A stretch of DNA of 7,443 nucleotides from an uncultured Clostridia bacterium (lineage in GTDB: Bacteria > Bacillota > Clostridia > Oscillospirales > Acutalibacteraceae): the NCBI GenBank assembly GCA_905236975.1, contig CAJOQU010000135.1, positions 1 through 7,443 of the forward strand, written 5' to 3'. Shown here piece after piece: positions 6,695 to 7,443 of this stretch; the stretch's first letter is position 1, and each line of letters starts with the position of its first letter. The notes beneath the pieces are model-generated. The model ran no database searches. It was not told the origin of the DNA and saw only the letters and a program-made list of their open reading frames with translations. A program made the translations under genes and the position numbers.

Positions 6695-7120
6695 TCAGCT
6701 GATGTTCACCCTCATGGTAATATCGGTTCCTTGACCGAGTTCGGAATGAATTTCCATATAATCTGTATACCGTTTCATGTTGGGAAGACCCATTCCCGCC
6801 CCGAATCCGAGGGCACGAATGCTGTCGGTCGCGGTGGAAAAGCCTTCCTGCATGGCTTGGTCAATGTCCTTAATGCCGGGGCCGTGATCGTGCAGACGAA
6901 TTTCAACATAGTTTTCGGTTACCGTAACGTCAGCTTCGCCGCCGCCGGCGTGAACGACCATATTGATTTCACCTTCGTACATGGCGATCGAAACACGGCG
7001 AATGATCTCGGGCGAGAGCCCCAACCGCCGCAGACTTTTTTTGATTTGAACCGACGCCTGACCTGCCGAAGTAAAATCCGCGCCGTCCACATCAAAATGA
7101 AACTGCAATGCCTCAGACAT
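6695..7120 (-). CDS. RsbW/SpoIIAB-like anti-sigma-type serine kinase/ATPase
   Basis: A 141-residue single-domain GHKL ATPase of the anti-sigma regulatory factor type. Members bind and inhibit a partner (often a sigma factor) and phosphorylate an antagonist on Ser/Thr. Motifs are the N box (EGEINMVVHA, 49-58; E49, N53, H57), G1 box (DHGPGI, 78-83) and a glycine-rich G2 lid (GFGAGMGLPNM, 105-115). The length and the N-terminal segment fit RsbW rather than a histidine kinase, and it lacks any His-phosphoacceptor. It overlaps the upstream DRTGG gene by eight bases; its ribosome site is weak, consistent with coupled translation. No anti-anti-sigma (STAS) protein or sigma factor is visible in this window, so the partner is unknown. 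Similar ATPases accompany [FeFe]-hydrogenase genes in clostridia, and a link to the adjacent HydS-like protein is likely but inferred. Confidence 0.9.
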   Translation of the reverse strand: MSEALQFHFDVDGADFTSAGQASVQIKKSLRRLGLSPEIIRRVSIAMYEGEINMVVHAGGGEADVTVTENYVEIRLHDHGPGIKDIDQAMQEGFSTATDSIRALGFGAGMGLPNMKRYTDYMEIHSELGQGTDITMRVNIS

Positions 7121-7443
7121 CTTTGACCCGGTTTCCTACAAGACCGTTGCTGTAAAGTATACCGCAGGCCTCGTACATTCTTTTATTGGTTCCCATCAGA
7201 ACAATGCCGCTTTCCTCCGCAAGTGCTTTCATTTCGGCAGTAGGCATTTTGGAGCGGACAAAAACAATGCAGTTCATATCCATCATTTCGGCTGTTCGGA
7301 TTACCTGGGAGTTGACAAGCCCGGTCAGCAGAACCGCCTGGTCTTTGACATAAGCCAGTACATCGCTCATCATGTCGCTCCCGCAGGCCGAATACACATG
7401 GCGGGACAATCCGTCTTCGCCGCAGATGACCTCGGCCTCAAGC
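7113..7443 (-). CDS. DRTGG-domain protein (N-terminus cut by window edge)
   Basis: The frame is open to the window edge and gives 109 residues of the C-terminal part of a small protein; the true start is beyond base 7443. A TTG at 7409 could be read as a start, but the codons before it (ending in CGEDG) continue a typical DRTGG domain, so I treat it as internal. The readable part aligns by eye with the DRTGG protein at 5082-5408: GSDMMSDVLAYV corresponds to IGDLLSWVMGRA, followed by the same strand/helix pattern (AVLLTGLVN, NCIVFVRSKMP, SGIVLMGTNKRMYE). The literal DRTGG-type motif is degenerate here (SRHVYSACGSD). It overlaps the RsbW-like gene by eight bases and is the first readable gene of the operon. 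Function unknown; a ligand-binding or partner-binding role in the sensory block is inferred. Confidence 0.82.
   Translation of the reverse strand, partial: LEAEVICGEDGLSRHVYSACGSDMMSDVLAYVKDQAVLLTGLVNSQVIRTAEMMDMNCIVFVRSKMPTAEMKALAEESGIVLMGTNKRMYEACGILYSNGLVGNRVKDV

Noticed and set aside
7407..7409. TTG at 7409 as the true start of the right-edge DRTGG gene
   Set aside because: The frame stays open to the window edge and the upstream codons continue a DRTGG-like sequence, so the gene is truncated rather than starting here.

Overview
The window is one uninterrupted minus-strand gene train from an obligately anaerobic fermenter. Protein families, moderately high GC and gene order point to a clostridial Firmicute, perhaps an Oscillospiraceae/Ruminococcaceae relative; that placement is inference from gene content, with no marker gene in view. 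Nine protein genes are readable, all on the minus strand. Both ends are cut: the first gene in transcription order lacks its N-terminus (base 7443) and the last lacks its C-terminus (base 1). Gaps between genes are at most 28 bases and most junctions overlap. I see no internal promoter, terminator, RNA gene, repeat, CRISPR array or mobile element, and no gene-free stretch above 30 bases.

In transcription order (right to left) there are two blocks. The first, 7443 to 3785, looks regulatory: a DRTGG-domain protein (partial), an RsbW/SpoIIAB-like ATPase, an [FeFe]-hydrogenase-like protein of the putative sensory type (HydS-like, Ala replacing the proton-transfer Cys), a second DRTGG protein, a PHP-domain phosphoesterase-like protein, and a stand-alone histidine-kinase-type ATPase domain. 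The second, 3801 to 1, is catalytic: a small HndB-like thioredoxin-fold protein, the NuoF-like flavoprotein HydB/HndC, and the [FeFe]-hydrogenase catalytic subunit HydA/HndD.

The catalytic genes encode most of a multimeric NAD(P)-linked, probably electron-bifurcating, [FeFe] hydrogenase. It would reversibly make H2 from reduced ferredoxin plus NAD(P)H. The NuoE-like subunit (HydC/HndA) is not in the window and is probably upstream of base 7443 or elsewhere. The simplest reading of the whole is that a non-catalytic or weakly catalytic H-cluster protein senses H2 or redox state and signals through the two Bergerat-fold ATPases, the DRTGG proteins and the PHP protein. This would match hydrogenase synthesis or activity to conditions. 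The gene families are recognisable; the signalling circuit is inference.

Points to check: the HydA L1 motif reads TSCSPGW, with Ser where the canonical H-cluster cubane ligand Cys sits; HndB keeps only three of the four Cys of a thioredoxin-like [2Fe-2S] site; and the neighbouring ATPases have no visible phosphoacceptor partner.
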